Notes: generated from the sequence alone by a model not told the origin. Positions 25,669 to 34,347 are shown, counted from the first letter of the stretch. The stretch: 55,840 bases of DNA from Anaerovirgula multivorans (GCF_900188145.1 NZ_FZOJ01000031.1:1-55840); one strand, 5' to 3'. Made by a program: numbers and translations.

Positions 25669-25708
25669 AAGTTTATTCTTATTTGAAGTTTGAAAGGAGT
25701 GTTTATAC

Positions 25709-26170
25709 GTGAATACGATAGAATTAATCGAGTTTGAAGAAAAATACCATAATGATTTTAAGAGACTTTCTTATGAATGGCTCGAGAAGTATGTTTCAGT
25801 AGAACCTGAAGATGAAAGAATTCTAAGTAATCCTAAAGAAGTAATTATAGATAAAGGTGGAAGTGTTTTCTTAGCTAAATATGGTGAGGAAATAGTAGGG
25901 ACTGTATCACTGATAAGGGTGAATGATACTACATTTGAAATAGCAAAGCTTGCAGTAACAGAAAAATATCAAGGTTTAGGAATAGGAAAAAAGTTAATGG
26001 AACATTGCTTATATGTTTCTAGGCAAAAGAACACTAGGAAAATAATCCTTTATACAAATCATAAACTAAATTCAGCAATAGCACTCTACAAAAAATTTAA
26101 TTTTATTGAAGTGCCGATTATTAACAACAAATACATAGAATCTGACTTAAAAATGGAATTATATTTATAA
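25709..26170 (+). CDS. GNAT family N-acetyltransferase
   Basis: This 153-aa acetyl-CoA-dependent acetyltransferase has the GNAT core: IAKLAVTEKYQGLGIGKKLMEH holds the pyrophosphate-binding motif A (Q-G-L-G-I-G-K), followed by the NSAIALYKKFNFIEVP motif B. The acceptor is unknown; MarR-GNAT pairs often modify toxic amines or polyamines. It starts with GTG after AAAGGAG and is probably cotranscribed with marR. Confidence 0.88.
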   Translation: MNTIELIEFEEKYHNDFKRLSYEWLEKYVSVEPEDERILSNPKEVIIDKGGSVFLAKYGEEIVGTVSLIRVNDTTFEIAKLAVTEKYQGLGIGKKLMEHCLYVSRQKNTRKIILYTNHKLNSAIALYKKFNFIEVPIINNKYIESDLKMELYL

Positions 26171-26176
26171 AACTAA

Positions 26177-26263
26177 AGGGACATCGGCAAAGGGTATTTT
26201 ATCTCACTGATGTCGTGGATTTCATCCACCACGCCTCCACCAATTAAATCATTGACCGTACTG
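26177..26263 (+). repeat. Dispersed repeat, copy B
   Basis: It matches copy A at 24745: GGGACAT, CACTGATGTCGTGGATTT, CCTCCACCA (26234-26242), GACCGTACTG. The hairpin of copy A is not preserved. Confidence 0.7.
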
Positions 26264-26306
26264 TAAAAGCATAATCTTGCCATAACGTTAAATAGATATA
26301 AACTTT

Positions 26307-26351
26307 CAGAGTAAGGTAAGTAATATAAGATACTACCTACTCTGTTTTTTT
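26307..26351 (+). terminator. Intrinsic terminator
   Basis: CAGAGTAAGGTAAGT pairs, with two bulged A, with ACTACCTACTCTG and is followed by seven T. It can end the marR-GNAT transcript. Confidence 0.75.
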
Positions 26352-26440
26352 ATTATTTAAATGAATAAACCGAGACTAAATGATTGATGAAAATAATATA
26401 AATAAGGAAAAGAGAGCTACTTTGACTGAGGTTTTCTTAG

Positions 26441-26480
26441 ATGAGTAATATATATAAGGATCATGGTATATATTACTCAT
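26441..26480. repeat. 14-bp perfect inverted repeat
   Basis: ATGAGTAATATATA and TATATATTACTCAT are exact inverse copies separated by 12 bases. Function is unknown; an operator or transcript end are possible. Confidence 0.6.
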
Positions 26481-26753
26481 TTAGACTTACCTATCAAAGG
26501 ATAACATAGCAAGACTGTACTATACATAGAGTTGTAGAATTTATGATCCTATGTATTAATTTGTGGTAATTTATTGTTGTATAATTTTATATTACCTATG
26601 GTAAGCACTACAATCTATTTTAGGTAATAATTAAAGATCAATATAGCAATAGTTAATTTAAAATGCGATTATTATAACTAATTGATTGAAATTAATGAAT
26701 AATAGTTACAAATAGTCAAGTTAGTGATAACATATTGATTAGGGAGGGATAAC

Positions 26754-27212
26754 ATGGATAGTTTAGATAAAGAGATAATAAAAATACTTCTACAGGACGG
26801 TAGACAAACCCATAAACAAATTGCAGAAAAGCTATGCTTATCTAGACCAGCTGTTCACCAAAGAATAAAAAAGTTGGAAGAAAAAGAAATAATAAAGAAA
26901 TATACAACCCTAATAAACTGGAACAAACTTGGTTACGATATACAGTGTTTAATTTATGTGAAAATAAATTCATCAAGTTTTAATTTATTTGTAGAAGAAG
27001 TTGGTAATATTCATCTAACAGATGTATTTATTGAACACATATATAGATTATCTGGCGAATGGTGCATGATGTTAAAGATTAGAAGCAATAGTACCATAAA
27101 CGTAACAAAATTTATTGATGAACTATGGAAAATAAAAGGAATAAAAGAAACGACCACTAATTTTCTTTTATCAACAATAATAGAATGTGGAGTAAAAGAA
27201 GACTATATTTAG
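26754..27212 (+). CDS. Lrp/AsnC family regulator
   Basis: This 152-aa protein has the Lrp HTH (DGRQTHKQIAEKLCLSRPAVHQRIKKLEEKEII) and an AsnC-type ligand-binding alpha/beta domain. It follows AGGGAGGG. The candidate selenoprotein starts 13 bp after its stop, so it is probably cotranscribed, and it may respond to an amino acid relevant to that protein. Confidence 0.9.
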   Translation: MDSLDKEIIKILLQDGRQTHKQIAEKLCLSRPAVHQRIKKLEEKEIIKKYTTLINWNKLGYDIQCLIYVKINSSSFNLFVEEVGNIHLTDVFIEHIYRLSGEWCMMLKIRSNSTINVTKFIDELWKIKGIKETTTNFLLSTIIECGVKEDYI

Positions 27213-27225
27213 GAGGTAATATACT

Positions 27226-27633
27226 ATGTCAAGAATTGAATTTTCTAAGATAGGGACGACTCCATTTCAGAAACTATTAGGACATAATAAACTAATATTA
27301 GCTAATTGGGAAGAACTTGCTGAAACATTATCCCAACAGGGTAAATTGAATAGTGAATTAAAAGAACAAATTAGAAGAAGCTTAGCTTACAAAAATCAAT
27401 GTAGCTACTGAATGTCCAAAGGGGAACCTAAAGACACCTATGAAGATGTAAGGGAGTCTTTGGCTGTAAACTTCGCTCTGCTGGTAGCAGAAGACCCACA
27501 TGAAATAGATGATCAAACTATAAATATAATGAAAGAAAAATTTTCAGATGCAGAATTATCAGAACTATGTGCTTTTGTTTGTTTTATAATAGCATCTCAA
27601 TTATTTGGTAAAATATTAGGTCTTGAAGCATAG
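27226..27633 (+). CDS. AhpD-like/carboxymuconolactone decarboxylase protein, probable selenoprotein (CxxU)
   Basis: Read through TGA at 27409-27411 as selenocysteine, this is a 135-aa AhpD-like protein. The active-site motif becomes C59-S-Y-U62, preceded by RRSLAYKNQ and followed by MSKGEPKDTYEDVRESLAVNF, so the TGA falls exactly where the family has the second redox Cys. Both halves are in the same frame, and the part after TGA continues the fold to a natural end (ASQLFGKILGLE). AhpD-like CxxU selenoproteins are established in anaerobes. Downstream bases can form a hairpin with TGTC/GACA and AGG/CCT stems and a GGAA loop, though its loop is only 11 bases from TGA, closer than the usual bacterial SECIS range. 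A TGC-to-TGA nonsense change is the alternative. AGGAGG precedes the ATG. Confidence 0.7.
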
Positions 27634-27639
27634 GTTAAA

Positions 27640-28062
27640 GATACTGTAGATCCTTGTTTAATATCTGCCAAACTTTCAATTTCATTAGAATACAATCCCA
27701 TTGGGTTTAGGTTTACTCTTCCCAACGCTACTAAATCAATATTATGTTCATTAGCGAAGTTCTCCATGTAGGGTAAATGTTGAAACAAATTGGCATCAGT
27801 ACTGCCTTCACCCAAAGAAAGGTTAGGTGTTACAAAATCAGAGAATTCAACAATTTCAAGTTTAATACCATGTTCAGCTAATTTCGGTCTTGCAAATTCT
27901 AATAAATCGACGTGGGGGGACTGGAGTAGCAGCAACTCTTAAAATCTGTACATCTTCTGCTTTTGTACAAGCAGTTAAAAATAATCCTAAAATCATAATG
28001 AAAGTTAATATTTTTAATGTTATTTTTTTTATTATAAAAACGAATATGCTTTTGAGCACCAT
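27640..28062 (-). pseudogene. Broken MetQ/NlpA-type substrate-binding lipoprotein gene
   Basis: On the minus strand, a signal and lipobox (LGLFLTAC) are followed by RVAATPVP, where an extra C in a run of six shifts the frame near 27915. The other frame continues with HVDLLEFARPKLAEHGIKLEIVEF, NLSLGEGSTDANLFQHLPYM and PMGLYSNEIESLADIKQGSTV, the MetQ methionine receptor pattern. The gene then ends in the tail of the selenoprotein gene, about half its normal 260-270 aa. It is therefore doubly broken: frameshift and C-terminal deletion. No metN or metI is adjacent. Confidence 0.8.
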
Positions 28063-28194
28063 TAAAAAAGAATAGAAGCTTTGTAAATAATATATATTTA
28101 ATACCAAAATACTATAAGAATAAATTTAGCTTATGTGGCCCAAATAATGTTAAAATAGAAGTAGGATGGTAGATAGAAAAGGTAGGAGGGAAGT

Positions 28195-28812
28195 ATGGAT
28201 ATATTTACGATAGGACATTCAAATTATTCGATAGATAGGCTGCTAGATATGCTAAAACTATACAATATAAATTGTATAGTGGACATTAGAGGAACACCCT
28301 ATTCTAAGTATAATGTCCAATACAATAAAGAAACTATTTCCCAAATACTTACTGACAATGGATACATATATATTTATATGGGAAAGGAATTTGCAGTCCA
28401 AAGAGTAGATAAAAGTCTATATACGGGAGAAGGATATGCGGACTTTGAAAAAGTCATATATGACAAAGATTTCTTAAAAGGGATAGAGCGTTTAAAAGTT
28501 GGTTGTAATAAGGGATTTAGAATTGCCTTAATGGGAGCAAAGCAAGATCCAATGAACTGTCACAGATGCATTTTGTTGGGAAGGGAATTGAGGGAACAAG
28601 GATTTAATGTAAAACACATATTAGATGATTATACACTAGCATCTCAAAAAGAAATGGAAAAAAGGCTTTTAAAAAAGTACTATGGTGAAGGAAATCAGGT
28701 AACCTTCGATAGTTATATGGGAACAGATTCATCAGAAGAAGATCTGATTAGAGAGTGCTATAGAAAAAGAAATAAAGAGATTGGGTATAGAGTTGAGAGA
28801 ATTAAAGGTTAA
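28195..28812 (+). CDS. DUF488 family protein
   Basis: This 205-aa protein opens with FTIGHSNYSIDRLLDML and has CIVDIRGTPYSKYN; near residues 120-128 MNCHRCILLGRELREQG gives the conserved C-H-R region. These are hallmarks of DUF488, whose biochemistry is largely unknown. AGGAGGGAAG precedes the ATG. It stands alone. Confidence 0.85.
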   Translation: MDIFTIGHSNYSIDRLLDMLKLYNINCIVDIRGTPYSKYNVQYNKETISQILTDNGYIYIYMGKEFAVQRVDKSLYTGEGYADFEKVIYDKDFLKGIERLKVGCNKGFRIALMGAKQDPMNCHRCILLGRELREQGFNVKHILDDYTLASQKEMEKRLLKKYYGEGNQVTFDSYMGTDSSEEDLIRECYRKRNKEIGYRVERIKG

Positions 28813-29155
28813 TTGTTAGAAGTTTAAAACGATATATCGAAAGCCAAGGCGAAAAGATATGAACAAAGCCTATAAATATCGAATATATCCTAATAAAGAA
28901 TAAAAAGAACCCATCAAGAAGACTTTTGGATGTGGACGGTTTATCTACAATCAAATGCTTGAGACTGAATGTACTGCTACGCCTTATGAATCAAATGACT
29001 TAAATATTTCATGATTATGTGCCAATACTAGATTTGCTGTAAAATGGGATGAAAATGAACTTGGTGTTGGTATGCCTTATCATCTGTTAAAGAGGCGACC
29101 GGCAGGAAAGGTTCGATTCAAAAGAGTCGCCTGAGTCCGTAGTAGGTAAATTGGC
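28813..29155. other. IS605-type relic region
   Basis: A TnpB N-terminal remnant occupies 28859-29014. At 29093-29132 AGGCGAC and GTCGCCT form an inverted repeat enclosing GGTTCGATTC. No other feature is recognisable. Confidence 0.5.
28859..29014 (+). pseudogene. TnpB (IS200/IS605 OrfB) N-terminal remnant
   Basis: The frame reads MNKAYKYRIYPNKE, a TAA stop, then KKTFGCGRFIYNQML and ends after about 50 codons. KAYKYRIYPN...TFGC-x-RFIYN is the standard start of TnpB/Fanzor-related RNA-guided nucleases of IS200/IS605 elements. Only a tenth of the gene remains, with an internal stop, so it is dead. Confidence 0.75.
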
Positions 29156-29188
29156 AAAAAAATCAAACCTCTTAAGGTTTGATTTTTT
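29156..29188. terminator. Bidirectional intrinsic terminator
   Basis: AAAAATCAAACCT and AGGTTTGATTTTT form a 13-bp stem around CTTA, with T runs on both strands. It ends the convergent MTH865 gene on the minus strand. Confidence 0.85.
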
Positions 29189-29194
29189 AACTCT

Positions 29195-29434
29195 CTAAAG
29201 CCCCGCACGGCTTACAATCGTTTCTCCTACATCTTCTGCAGTTTTAAATGGGAAATCATCTGCTTTAAGTAGTTTACCAGCGTCACCAGCTGTGACTTTT
29301 AGGTCACCTGCCTGACATGTTGTATCTGCACCCAATGGAAATGCTGCCAGCAGTTCATCAGGAGAGCTGATTGGAAAATCAGCATTTTTTAATGCTCCAA
29401 TAATTTGAGATTTAATAGTTTCACGTACATCCAT
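29195..29434 (-). CDS. MTH865-like family small protein
   Basis: This 79-aa protein matches the MTH865 family: PISSPDELLAAFP, then TTCQAGDLKVTAGDAGKLL and DDFPFKTAEDVGETIVSRAGL. The family is a small helical fold with an EF-hand-like shape and unknown role, common in methanogens and anaerobes. AAAGGAAG precedes the ATG. A perfect Crp/Fnr-type palindrome lies 60 bp upstream, so the Crp/Fnr regulator encoded next door probably controls it. Confidence 0.85.
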   Translation of the reverse strand: MDVRETIKSQIIGALKNADFPISSPDELLAAFPLGADTTCQAGDLKVTAGDAGKLLKADDFPFKTAEDVGETIVSRAGL

Positions 29435-29494
29435 AAATATTCACTTCCTTTCAATTTATTTATGTACATATTAACATATCTAAATTTTTGTTTC

Positions 29495-29510
29495 TGTAAA
29501 GTATTTTACA
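29495..29510. promoter_or_regulatory. Crp/Fnr-type palindrome TGTAAA-N4-TTTACA
   Basis: TGTAAA, GTAT, TTTACA is a perfect dyad with the spacing used by Crp/Fnr proteins. It lies between the crp/fnr-type gene and MTH865, upstream of the latter on the minus strand. Regulation by the neighbouring protein is inferred. Confidence 0.65.
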
Positions 29511-29525
29511 AAAATAATAAATTTT

Positions 29526-30212
29526 TTACAAATTTCTAATCTTACCTTTAATCAAGGATTCATCTTTAATAATATAATGCCTTTTAGAAACAAAGATTTT
29601 ACCTTCCTTCCTCAATGCCTTTATAGTATTGGTTACCATTACCCTTGAAGCATTTATAAGATGTGCAATATCCTCATGACTTAAGTATATGTCGAGTTTG
29701 ATACCTTCTGGCGTAATGCTTCCATATTTTCTTCCCAAACGTATAAGCGTATTTAAAACTCTGTTTTTCACATCACAAAAAGCCATATTAGCCATTGTAT
29801 CAGTATAGTTATTAAGCTTATCTGTTAGTGATTTGATGATTTTAATTGAAATATCAGGGTTTATAAGAAGCTTGGAAAAATCACTTTTAAAGCACCTACA
29901 AACAAAAGCATCTTCTATAGCTTTAGCACTGAAAGTATGACACATATCATCAAAAATTGTATTTTCTCCAATGATATCACCTTCCTCGAGAATATCAAGG
30001 ATAATTTTCTTGCCCTCTTCAGAAACTTTAAAAAGAAGTATACGTCCTGAACGTATGAGATATATAGTATCAGATTTTTCACCTTCAGAGAATACTATCT
30101 CACCTTTTAAGTAGCTTCTTCCTTGTGCAAGTTTTACAATCTTTTGCTTTTCTATATCATCAAGGGCTTGAAACAAATCCATGTCTTTCATGCATTTTAT
30201 ACTTTTTTTCAT
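29526..30212 (-). CDS. Crp/Fnr family transcription regulator
   Basis: This 228-aa protein has a cyclic nucleotide-binding-like fold (about 12-125; KGEIVFSEGEKSDTIYLIRSGRI) and a C-terminal Crp HTH (LSHEDIAHLINASRVMVTNTIKALRKEGKI). Only a few Cys are scattered (C7, C92, C106, C108, C147), not in an Fnr-like N-terminal cluster, so an oxygen-sensing iron-sulfur centre is not evident; the ligand could be haem, NO or another signal. The matching box at 29495-29510 lies downstream of its stop. It probably controls MTH865. Confidence 0.88.
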   Translation of the reverse strand: MKKSIKCMKDMDLFQALDDIEKQKIVKLAQGRSYLKGEIVFSEGEKSDTIYLIRSGRILLFKVSEEGKKIILDILEEGDIIGENTIFDDMCHTFSAKAIEDAFVCRCFKSDFSKLLINPDISIKIIKSLTDKLNNYTDTMANMAFCDVKNRVLNTLIRLGRKYGSITPEGIKLDIYLSHEDIAHLINASRVMVTNTIKALRKEGKIFVSKRHYIIKDESLIKGKIRNL

Positions 30213-30560
30213 ATTCTTTTCTACCCCTTTTTAAAATAATTAGTACGTATGCTCATATTCAATTATATTTTACTTATACTATTTTTTCAAATGTATTAAA
30301 GTCCTTCTTCTTTATATTCAAATTTCACATTAAATCTATATTTTTAGAAATTACTATAGATAACCAATTTTAAACTTTAATTTTGATATACACGGTCTAC
30401 AGTTTCGCCCAAAACTAAGGGCTGCAAATGTAGCCCTTAGTATATCAAAATTTCACCTTGTATAAGCGACTGACATGAAATCATAGATTTCAGTCATCTG
30501 CTTAAGTTCTGTAGTTGGTTACCCATAATATTAAAAGATTTGATGCATAAATAATTGGGA
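30213..30560. other. Intergenic region before the fru operon
   Basis: No gene is seen. CTAAGGGCT at about 30416-30424 is inverted at AGCCCTTAG (30433-30441), and TGAAATC/GATTTCA lie at about 30476-30492, giving two hairpins. These may end or attenuate transcripts. The fru promoter follows at 30580. Confidence 0.5.
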
Positions 30561-30579
30561 AAAAATCAAATTCAATCAA

Positions 30580-30650
30580 TTGACATAAGATTCTACTAAT
30601 GATATAATCATAAATAATCAAATACGATCAAAAACATTCAAAGATAATCA
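30580..30650 (+). promoter_or_regulatory. fru operon promoter with five phased TCA repeats
   Basis: TTGACA (30580-30585), 17 bp, TATAAT (30603-30608) is consensus. From the -10 onwards, TCA occurs at 30608-30610, 30618-30620, 30628-30630, 30638-30640 and 30648-30650, exactly 10 bp apart, each in an (A/T)-TCA-(A/T)A context. Such direct repeats, one per helix turn, suit a DeoR-type repressor such as FruR, encoded next. Confidence 0.75.
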
Positions 30651-30702
30651 TACAAAAGCATATAAAACTATTCCCAAATAATCATTTTAGGGAGGGATGA
30701 AA

Positions 30703-31461
30703 ATGTTTGCGGAGGAACGAAAAGCAAAAATACTAGAAATACTAAATACAAGTTATAGGATTCAAGTAAATGATTTGACGGAGGCGCTACAGGTATCGGA
30801 ATCTACTATACGAAGAGACTTACAGGATTTAGAACAGGAGGGATTACTAAAAAGAACTCATGGAGGAGCAGTGAAACTGGAGAATACAAGTTTTGAGCCT
30901 ACCATGAACGAAAAAGAACTGACGAATATAGAGGAGAAAATTGAAATTGGCAAAAAAGCTGCCGCCTTTATAGAGGATAATGATACTGTTATTTTAGATG
31001 CGGGAACTACTACACTTCAAATAGCAAAAAATATACAGGCTAGAAATGTTACAGTACTAACTAACTCAATGTTAATAGCATTAGAATTGTTAAATAATAA
31101 AGAAGTGGAAGTAATAATAGCAGGAGGTTATGCTCGTAGGGAAATCGTTTCGATTGTAGGGCCCATAACAGATAAGATTATCCAGAGTTTGCGAGTGGAT
31201 AAGGCCTTTATTGGTACTAATGGCATTACTATTGAGGATGGATGTACTACACCTAATGTTGATGAAGCCCATACAAAAAGCATTATGATTCAATCAGCGA
31301 AGGAAATATATATTGTAGCTGATCATAGCAAGTTTGGGACAGTATCCTTTGCAAGAATTGCTAGGCTAGATGAAATTGATGGCATCATTACAGATGAAGA
31401 AATTGATCAAAATATCTTAGAGAAATATCAGTCTAAAAATATACAGATTATCTACACTTAA
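30703..31461 (+). CDS. fruR: DeoR family fructose operon repressor
   Basis: This 252-aa repressor has the DeoR HTH (IQVNDLTEALQVSESTIRRDLQDLEQEGLLKRTHGGAV) and the DeoR sugar-phosphate domain (ILDAGTTTLQIAKNI...VLTNSM...IIAGG; D-H-S-K-F near residue 210). In Firmicute fru operons it senses fructose 1-phosphate. ATG 30703 is preferred since GGAGGG is 6 bp upstream and abuts the earlier ATG. It leads fruK, IIA and IIBC. Confidence 0.93.
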   Translation: MFAEERKAKILEILNTSYRIQVNDLTEALQVSESTIRRDLQDLEQEGLLKRTHGGAVKLENTSFEPTMNEKELTNIEEKIEIGKKAAAFIEDNDTVILDAGTTTLQIAKNIQARNVTVLTNSMLIALELLNNKEVEVIIAGGYARREIVSIVGPITDKIIQSLRVDKAFIGTNGITIEDGCTTPNVDEAHTKSIMIQSAKEIYIVADHSKFGTVSFARIARLDEIDGIITDEEIDQNILEKYQSKNIQIIYT

Positions 31462-31471
31462 GGAGGACAAT

Positions 31472-32401
31472 ATGATTACAACTGTAACGCTGAATCCCGC
31501 AGTTGATAAAACATTGGAGATTCATGGCTTTAAACCGGGAGTAGTGAACAGAATACAAGATTCTAGAGTAGAAGCGGGGGGAAAAGGAATCAATGTCTCT
31601 AAAGTGGTAAAATCTTTAGGGGCAAATACCTTAACCACTGGATTTGTAGGTGGCGAAAGTGGAAAATGGATAAATCAATGTCTCGAGGATGAGGGAATAC
31701 AAACAGATTTTGTATGGATTAATCAAGAGACTAGAACCAATATAAAAATTGTAGATACTGAAGCAGGTATTATAACTGACATAAATGATAGAGGAAAAAG
31801 AATAGAAGAAGTATATTTAAGAGAACTGTATTACAAAATAAAGCAGTGGGCGAAAATAAGCAAAGTAATGGTTTTTGCAGGAAGCATTCCAGAGGGTCTG
31901 CCAAATACAATATATAATGATTTGATTCAGATTGCTAGGAATCAAGGATGTAAAACAATACTGGACGCCGAAGGAGATCGATTACTACAAGGCATCGATG
32001 CTAAGCCATATATGATAAAACCTAATATTCATGAATTACAAAGCTCGTTAAAAGTTAAAATAAATGATGAGAAAGATGTAATTTATTACTGTAAAAGCTT
32101 TATTAATAAAGGTATTAACTTTGTAGTGGTGTCGATGGGAGATAAAGGAGCGTTATTGGTTAGTGACAATCAAGTATTAAAGGCAGAAGTCATACCAGTA
32201 GAAGTAAAGAGCACAGTAGGAGCAGGGGATTCAATGGTAGGAGCTTTCTCCTATGGTATCATGAAGAATTATCAGTTAAAAGAAACTTTCAAACTAGCAG
32301 TAGCAGCAGCGACATTAAGTGTAAGCAAAGGTACTACCTTGCACCAGATTCACGAGATAGAGGAATTCAAAGAACAAGTAGAGATTAAAACACTAAGATA
32401 A
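31472..32401 (+). CDS. fruK: 1-phosphofructokinase
   Basis: This 309-aa PfkB-family kinase phosphorylates fructose 1-phosphate to fructose 1,6-bisphosphate in the cytosol. ITTVTLNPAVDKT opens it, VEAGGKGINVSKVVKSLG is the sugar-binding motif, and TVGAGDSMVGAF (about 247-258) holds the catalytic Asp and anion hole. Length is standard. It starts 10 bp after fruR with AAGGAGG. Confidence 0.95.
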   Translation: MITTVTLNPAVDKTLEIHGFKPGVVNRIQDSRVEAGGKGINVSKVVKSLGANTLTTGFVGGESGKWINQCLEDEGIQTDFVWINQETRTNIKIVDTEAGIITDINDRGKRIEEVYLRELYYKIKQWAKISKVMVFAGSIPEGLPNTIYNDLIQIARNQGCKTILDAEGDRLLQGIDAKPYMIKPNIHELQSSLKVKINDEKDVIYYCKSFINKGINFVVVSMGDKGALLVSDNQVLKAEVIPVEVKSTVGAGDSMVGAFSYGIMKNYQLKETFKLAVAAATLSVSKGTTLHQIHEIEEFKEQVEIKTLR

Positions 32402-32411
32402 AAGGAGAGTT

Positions 32412-32861
32412 ATGATGGAAATAAGAGATGTACTAGATTCAAACCTTATGATTTTAGACTTAAAGTCAAAAAGCAAGCAAGAGGTAGTAGAAGAGTTAAT
32501 TAGTCCACTAGTAAAGGAGGGAATTGTAAAAGACAAAGATAGTTTTTTCAAAACAGTAATGGATAGAGAGGCTCAGTCAACAACCGGGATTGGGATGGGA
32601 ATTGCTATACCCCATGGAAAGTCAGATGTAGTCACAAAGCCATCAATTGTCTTTGGCAAGTCAAAAAAAGGTATAGATTATGAAGCTTTGGATAATGAAC
32701 CTAGCTATATATTCTTTCTTATTGCAGTTCCAGAGGGATCAGATAACGAACATTTAAAAGTGTTAGGTCAGCTATCCAGAAAGTTGATGCACGAAGAGAT
32801 ACGTACAAAGCTGATGGAAGCAACAAGTGAAGAGGGAGTAATAGAAGTATTTAATGAATAA
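32412..32861 (+). CDS. PTS fructose-type IIA component
   Basis: This 149-aa PTS EIIA of the fructose/mannitol type takes phosphate from HPr and passes it to IIB. The active His lies in IAIPHGKS (about residue 64). It follows fruK by 10 bp after AAAGGAG; ATG 32415 is also possible. Stand-alone IIA and fused IIBC is a known arrangement. Confidence 0.95.
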   Translation: MMEIRDVLDSNLMILDLKSKSKQEVVEELISPLVKEGIVKDKDSFFKTVMDREAQSTTGIGMGIAIPHGKSDVVTKPSIVFGKSKKGIDYEALDNEPSYIFFLIAVPEGSDNEHLKVLGQLSRKLMHEEIRTKLMEATSEEGVIEVFNE

Positions 32862-32882
32862 TTATAGAAAAGGGGGATTTAT

Positions 32883-34250
32883 ATGAAATTAGTAGCAATA
32901 ACTTCTTGTCCTACAGGGATAGCCCATACCTATATGGCAGCAGAAGCATTGGAAAAAGCCGCAAAGAAGAAGGGTATTGATATTAAAGTTGAAACTCAGG
33001 GCTCTGTTGGAGTGGAGAATGAACTGACCATGGAGGAGATTCAAAAAGCTCATGCTGTAATTATTGCAGCAGGTGCAACCATTTCAAAGGAACGTTTTGA
33101 AGGAAAAGCTATTTTAGAGGTTGGAGTTTCTGAAGCAATAAAGGATGCAGAAGGACTAATTGAACGAGCAACAAAATTAGAAGCCAAGAAACCGGATCTA
33201 TCAAAGCAAGTAGAGGATATAAAAAAACAAAGAAGTGAAGAAAGAACTGGTGCCTTTAAGCATTTAATGGCAGGAGTGTCTTTTATGTTACCATTGGTAG
33301 TAGCAGGAGGATTAATCATTGCCCTATCCTTTATATTTGGTATAGAAGCATTTCAAGAGGAAGGAACCTTGGCAGCTGCTTTAATGCAAATCGGTGAGGG
33401 GGCAGCCTTTGGCCTAATGATACCAATATTAGCAGGGTACATTGCCTACTCAATTGCAGACAGACCTGGATTAGCACCTGGATTAATTGGTGGTGCCCTT
33501 GCTTCTCAAATTGGTGCGGGATTTATAGGTGGATTAATTGCAGGGCTTATAGCAGGGTATACAGCTGAATTCTTGAAAAAGACAATTAAATTACCAAAGG
33601 GACTTGAAGGTCTAAAGCCTATATTGATTTTACCGTTATTATCATCTTTATTTGTTGGATTATTAATGATTTATGTAATAGGTATACCAGTAAAAGGAAT
33701 CATGGATGTCATGAAAGCATGGCTTCAAGGCTTAAGCGGTACAAATGCATTATTATTAGGAGCTATATTAGGTGCAATGATGGCCTTTGATATGGGTGGT
33801 CCGATTAATAAAACAGCATACACCTTTGCGGTAGGTCTTTTAGGTGCTAACGTTTTCGAGCCACAAGCAGCAGTCATGGCAGCAGGTATGACACCACCCT
33901 TAGGGCTAGCTTTAGCAACAGTCCTATATAAAAATAAGTTTTCAAAGGGCGAGATTGAAGCAGGTAAAGCAGCTTGGGTCATGGGTCTGGCGTTTATTAC
34001 TGAAGGTGCTATTCCATTTGCAGCTGCAGACCCAGTTAGAGTAATACCTTCAATTATAGCAGGATCTGCTGTAGCGGGTGCATTATCGATGGTATTTGGA
34101 GCAACATTAAGAGCACCTCATGGAGGGCTCTTTGTATTACCGATACCAAATGCTGTAGGAAACCTAGGTGGATATGCAGTAGCAATTATAGTAGGTACTG
34201 TAGTAACTGCACTTCTTACGGGATTATTAAAGAAGAAGGTTAATGAGTAA
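32883..34250 (+). CDS. fruA: PTS fructose IIBC component
   Basis: This 455-aa membrane protein phosphorylates fructose during uptake. Residues about 1-100 are [21 protein letters not shown] holds the phosphoryl Cys9. After a charged linker (about 100-120) the IIC domain spans about 130-455, with about eight to ten membrane segments and [11 protein letters not shown] and [10 protein letters not shown] motifs. The operon gives fructose 1-phosphate, which FruK then uses. Confidence 0.95.
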   Translation: MKLVAITSCPTGIAHTYMAAEALEKAAKKKGIDIKVETQGSVGVENELTMEEIQKAHAVIIAAGATISKERFEGKAILEVGVSEAIKDAEGLIERATKLEAKKPDLSKQVEDIKKQRSEERTGAFKHLMAGVSFMLPLVVAGGLIIALSFIFGIEAFQEEGTLAAALMQIGEGAAFGLMIPILAGYIAYSIADRPGLAPGLIGGALASQIGAGFIGGLIAGLIAGYTAEFLKKTIKLPKGLEGLKPILILPLLSSLFVGLLMIYVIGIPVKGIMDVMKAWLQGLSGTNALLLGAILGAMMAFDMGGPINKTAYTFAVGLLGANVFEPQAAVMAAGMTPPLGLALATVLYKNKFSKGEIEAGKAAWVMGLAFITEGAIPFAAADPVRVIPSIIAGSAVAGALSMVFGATLRAPHGGLFVLPIPNAVGNLGGYAVAIIVGTVVTALLTGLLKKKVNE

Positions 34251-34265
34251 TATTAAAAAAATTAT

Positions 34266-34301
34266 AAAAACAGAATAGGGAGCTTCTCTATTCTGTTTTT
34301 A
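34266..34301 (+). terminator. Intrinsic terminator after fru operon
   Basis: AAAACAGAATAG and CTATTCTGTTTT form a 12-bp stem followed by TT. It separates fruA from ptsH, which still may be read through. Confidence 0.8.
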
Positions 34302-34347
34302 TCCATACGCAATCAACAATTTATTTAATCAGAAGGGAAGAGAAAAC

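Larger units (their letters stand above)
26171..26753. other. Intergenic region with repeat copy B and inverted repeats
   Basis: It holds dispersed repeat copy B (26177-26263), a terminator (26307-26351), and a 14-bp perfect inverted repeat (26441-26454/26467-26480) with arms ATGAGTAATATATA. That last hairpin lies about 270 bp before lrp and lacks a T run, so it could be an operator or a small element. No gene is seen. Confidence 0.5.
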
